This document shows positions 61,797 through 64,000 of a DNA stretch of 64,000 bases, in pieces. How positions within the stretch are numbered: the stretch's first letter is position 1; every line of letters starts with the position of its first letter. The translations under genes and the position numbers were made by a program. The notes beneath the pieces are model-generated. The model searched no databases, had not been told where the DNA came from, and saw nothing but the letters and a program-made list of their open reading frames with translations. This DNA comes from CAVTJL01 sp963752325. GTDB taxonomy: Bacteria; Pseudomonadota; Alphaproteobacteria; Geminicoccales; Geminicoccaceae. The DNA lies in the NCBI GenBank assembly GCA_963752325.1, contig CAVVXU010000005.1, positions 1,364,001 to 1,428,000 of the forward strand, written 5' to 3'.

Positions 61797-63338
61797 CGTA
61801 CAGGGTCTCGACCGTGATGAGCGCCAGATGCCGCTCCTGAGCGAAGCGCTCGGTGTTGCGGCGCGCCTTGCCTCGGACGAAGAAGGGGATTTTCGACAGC
61901 TCCTTCTCGGCTTCGGGGGCCCAAGCCGACGACGCGGCCGGGGCGGCCGGCAGCGATTCGGGGGCGGGACCCGCTCGGCCCCTCGCTCCTGGACAGCGCC
62001 CAGATGCGAGGGTGCCGCGTCGTCGTGGAACTCGAAGTCCCCGCGGAACATCCCGAGCAGATGCTCCTCGAGGCCCATCATGAGGGGATGGACGAAGGTG
62101 TCGAACAGCACGTTCGCACCCTCGAAGCCCATCTGCGGCGAGTAGCGCGCCGGGAAGTCCTGCACATGCATCGGGGCCGAGATCACGGCGCAGGCGATCC
62201 CCAGCCGCTTGGCGATGTGCCGCTCCATCTGCGTGCCCAGGACGAGCTCGGGCTGGAGCTCGGCGACCTTGGCCTCGACCTCGAGATGGTCGTCGGTGAT
62301 CAGGGCCTCGATCCCGTAGGCCTTGGCCGCCTCGCGCACGTCCTTGGCGAGCTCGCGGCTGTAGGTGCCGAGCCCGACCACGTCGAAGCCCAGCTCCTCG
62401 TGCGCGACCCTTGCCGCGGCGATCGCGTGGGTGGCGTCGCCGAAGACGAACACCCGCTTGCCGTTGAGATAGGTCGAATCGACCGACTTCGCGTACCAGG
62501 TCAGGCGCGAGGGCTCGGCTGCCAACGCCGGCGACGGATCGATACGCGCCACAGCCGCCACCTCGGCGATGAAGTCCCGCGTGGCGCCGACGCCGATCGG
62601 CACGGTCTTGACCGTAGGCTGGCCGAACGTCCGCTCGAGCCACCGTACCGCGGGCGTCGCGATCTCGGGATAGAGTATGACGTTGAAATCGGCCTCGCCC
62701 AGGCGGGCAAGATCGGCGGGCGTGGCGCCGGCGGGCGCCACCATGCGGATGTCCACGCCCAGCCGATCGAGCAGCCTCGTCACCTCTTGGACATCGTCCC
62801 GATGACGAAAGCCCAGCGCGCATGGGCCCAGGAGGTTGCAACATGGCCGCCGGCCATCCGGCCTCTCCGCTCGGGGCGTGCCGGGCGGCGGCGCGCTCGG
62901 CCCGGCCATCGCCCGCACCAACTGATAAAAGGTCTCGGCCGCGCCCCAGTTCTCCTTGCGTTGATAGGCTGGCAGCTCGAGGGGGACGACCGGGATCGGC
63001 AGCTCCAGCGCCCTCGCGAGCCCGCCCGGGTCGTCCTGTATCAGCTCTGCCGTGCACGACGCCCCGACCAGCATCGCCTGGGGCTTGAAGCGATCATAGG
63101 CCTCGCCCACCGCGTTCTTGAACAAGGCCGCCGTGTCGGAGCCGAGATCGCGCGCCTGGAAGGTGGTGTAGGTGACCGGCGGGCGCTCTTTCCGCCGCTC
63201 GATCATGGTGAACAGCAGGTCTGCGTAGGTATCGCCCTGAGGGGCGTGCAGCACGTAGTGCACCCCCTCCATCGCGGTCGCGATCCGCATGGCGCCGACG
63301 TGGGGGGGACCCTCATATGTCCACAGGGTGAGCTGCAT
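61771..63338 (-). CDS. bchB: Light-independent protochlorophyllide reductase subunit B (frameshifted)
   Basis: Catalytic partner of BchN in protochlorophyllide reduction. The N-terminus is MQLTLWTYEGPPHVGAMRIATAMEGVHYVLHAPQGDTY, with the NB-cluster aspartate region (GDTYADLLF) and VGASCTAELIQDDPGG. NLLGPCALGFRHRDD and YSPQMGFEGANVLFDTFVHPLMMGLEEHL follow. The frame slips near 61985, after which the typical C-terminal domain (AEKELSKIPFFVRGKARRNTERFA) continues in another frame to 61771. About 522 residues joined. ATG 63338 lies four bases after the bchN stop. Confidence 0.95.
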
Positions 63339-63342
63339 CGGC

Positions 63343-64000
63343 TCAGGCCGCCAGCCGCGCCCGACGCACCAGCGGCCGCGCGAAGAGCTCGGCGAGGTCG
63401 GCCGCCTGCTCATAGCCCTGGATCGGCGTAAAGAGCAGCTCGATCGACCACTTGGTGGTCATGCCCTCGGCCTCGAGGGGGTTGGCGAGACCGAGCCCGC
63501 AGACCACGAGATCGGGCCGGGCAGACCGGCAGCGATCGAGCTGCTTGTCGACGTCCTGACCCTCGCTCAGCATCGTGTCCGCGGGCAGAAGGTCGAGCTC
63601 GGCGGCGAGATGCTGCCGGTGCAGGTAGGGCGTGCCGACCTCGACCGGGATCATCCCGAGCTCGCGCGACAGGAAACGGGCGAGCGGCACCTCGAGCTGG
63701 GAATCGGGAAAGAAAAAGATCCGCCGGCCGGCGAGCTCCTGGGCGTAGTGCGCCAGCGCGCGACGCGCCCGCTCGCGGGCCGGGGCCGTCACCTCCTCGA
63801 AGCGCTTCGGCGACCTCTGCCAGTGATCGGCGGCAGCGCGCAACCACAGGCTGGTACCTTCGACCCCAAGCGGGAAGGGAGCCGCCAGCCGGGTCGCGCC
63901 GCGCTCCTCCAGAGCACGCGCCGTGTCAGCAAGGAACGGCTGCGCCAGGAGAAACACGGTACGCGGACCGACCGGCGGCAGCTCGGTCGCGAGGCGCGAC
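63343..64000 (-). CDS. bchN: Light-independent protochlorophyllide reductase subunit N (partial, 5' end outside window)
   Basis: C-terminal half of BchN, readable to the window edge. Family segments are TVFLLAQPFLADTARALEERGA, APFPLGVEGTSLWLRAAAD, FFFPDSQLEVPLARFLSRELGM, VEVGTPYLHRQHLAAELDLLP and MTTKWSIELLFTPIQGYEQAADLAELFARPL. The frame is open from 64000 to the stop at 63343; the true start is beyond the window. It heads the visible part of the bchNBHLM run. Confidence 0.96.
   Translation of the reverse strand, partial: SRLATELPPVGPRTVFLLAQPFLADTARALEERGATRLAAPFPLGVEGTSLWLRAAADHWQRSPKRFEEVTAPARERARRALAHYAQELAGRRIFFFPDSQLEVPLARFLSRELGMIPVEVGTPYLHRQHLAAELDLLPADTMLSEGQDVDKQLDRCRSARPDLVVCGLGLANPLEAEGMTTKWSIELLFTPIQGYEQAADLAELFARPLVRRARLAA

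Noticed and set aside
58023..63413. A continuous reading frame of nearly 1,800 codons joining BchB to BchH
   Set aside because: The join depends on the bchB frameshift near 61985. The true BchB C-terminus and stop (61771) lie in another frame and overlap the bchH start, so a real fusion is not supported.
1..64000. CRISPR arrays, insertion sequences, phage genes or integration sites
   Set aside because: No regularly spaced repeats, transposase or integrase motifs, or direct repeats flanking the tRNA-Gln were seen by eye.

Overview
This is a G+C-rich chromosomal window from an anoxygenic phototrophic alphaproteobacterium. It carries a type-2 (puf/puh) reaction centre, bacteriochlorophyll a and spirilloxanthin-type carotenoid genes, the oxygen-dependent cyclase AcsF, and a red-type (form IC) RuBisCO operon. 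Gene content and order suggest a Rhodospirillales-like purple bacterium; no 16S or marker phylogeny is available here, so that placement is tentative. No CRISPR array, insertion sequence or prophage was seen.

Layout. (1) About 1-7 kb: accessory metabolism, namely an M19 dipeptidase, an SDR protein, a three-gene set (HpcH/HpaI aldolase, D-2-hydroxyacid dehydrogenase, Gfo/Idh/MocA oxidoreductase) and a divergent LysR regulator/BASS transporter pair. (2) About 7-16.2 kb: housekeeping genes (FadL-type porin, metallophosphoesterase, moaB, slt, family-4 uracil-DNA glycosylase, a TPR lipoprotein, ispE, a SAM hydroxide adenosyltransferase, tRNA-Gln). Nearly all of them are split by frameshifts. (3) About 16.4-22.2 kb: an atypical LuxR-type regulator followed by the Calvin-cycle operon glpX-cbbP-cbbL-cbbS-cbbX. 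(4) About 22.3-27 kb: a light-control module, ppsR-bphP, convergent with a heme oxygenase gene and an unknown secreted protein. (5) About 27.2-38.2 kb, minus strand: the superoperon crtE-crtF-bchC-bchX-bchY-bchZ-pufQ-pufB-pufA-pufL-pufM-pufC. (6) About 38.2-43.4 kb: crtD-crtC on plus and crtI-crtB on minus. (7) About 43.5-64 kb: a DUF3422 gene on plus, then one long minus-strand run bchN-bchB-bchH-bchL-bchM-lhaA-puhA-puhB-puhC-orf-acsF-puhE::COG0523-hemA-bchI-bchD-bchO. Most of its genes overlap by ATGA/GTGA or lie a few bases apart. bchN runs off the right edge.

How it fits together. Heme oxygenase makes biliverdin for the bacteriophytochrome, which by analogy with the RpBphP1/PpsR2 pair should antagonise the repressor PpsR. 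TGT-N12-ACA palindromes of the PpsR/CrtJ type are visible at bchC (two), at crtE/crtD (three overlapping, one perfect) and, unexpectedly, just upstream of the unknown-protein/heme-oxygenase unit. A near-match overlaps the crtI start. RuBisCO and phosphoribulokinase beside the photosynthesis genes would let carbon fixation act as an electron sink for photosynthetic growth.

Caveat. Sixteen genes contain apparent frameshifts, including indispensable ones (pufM, acsF, bchM, bchH, bchB, ispE). I read these mainly as sequencing or assembly indels, because reading on in another frame restores the conserved protein to its proper end in each case. Coordinates of such genes span the reconstructed product.
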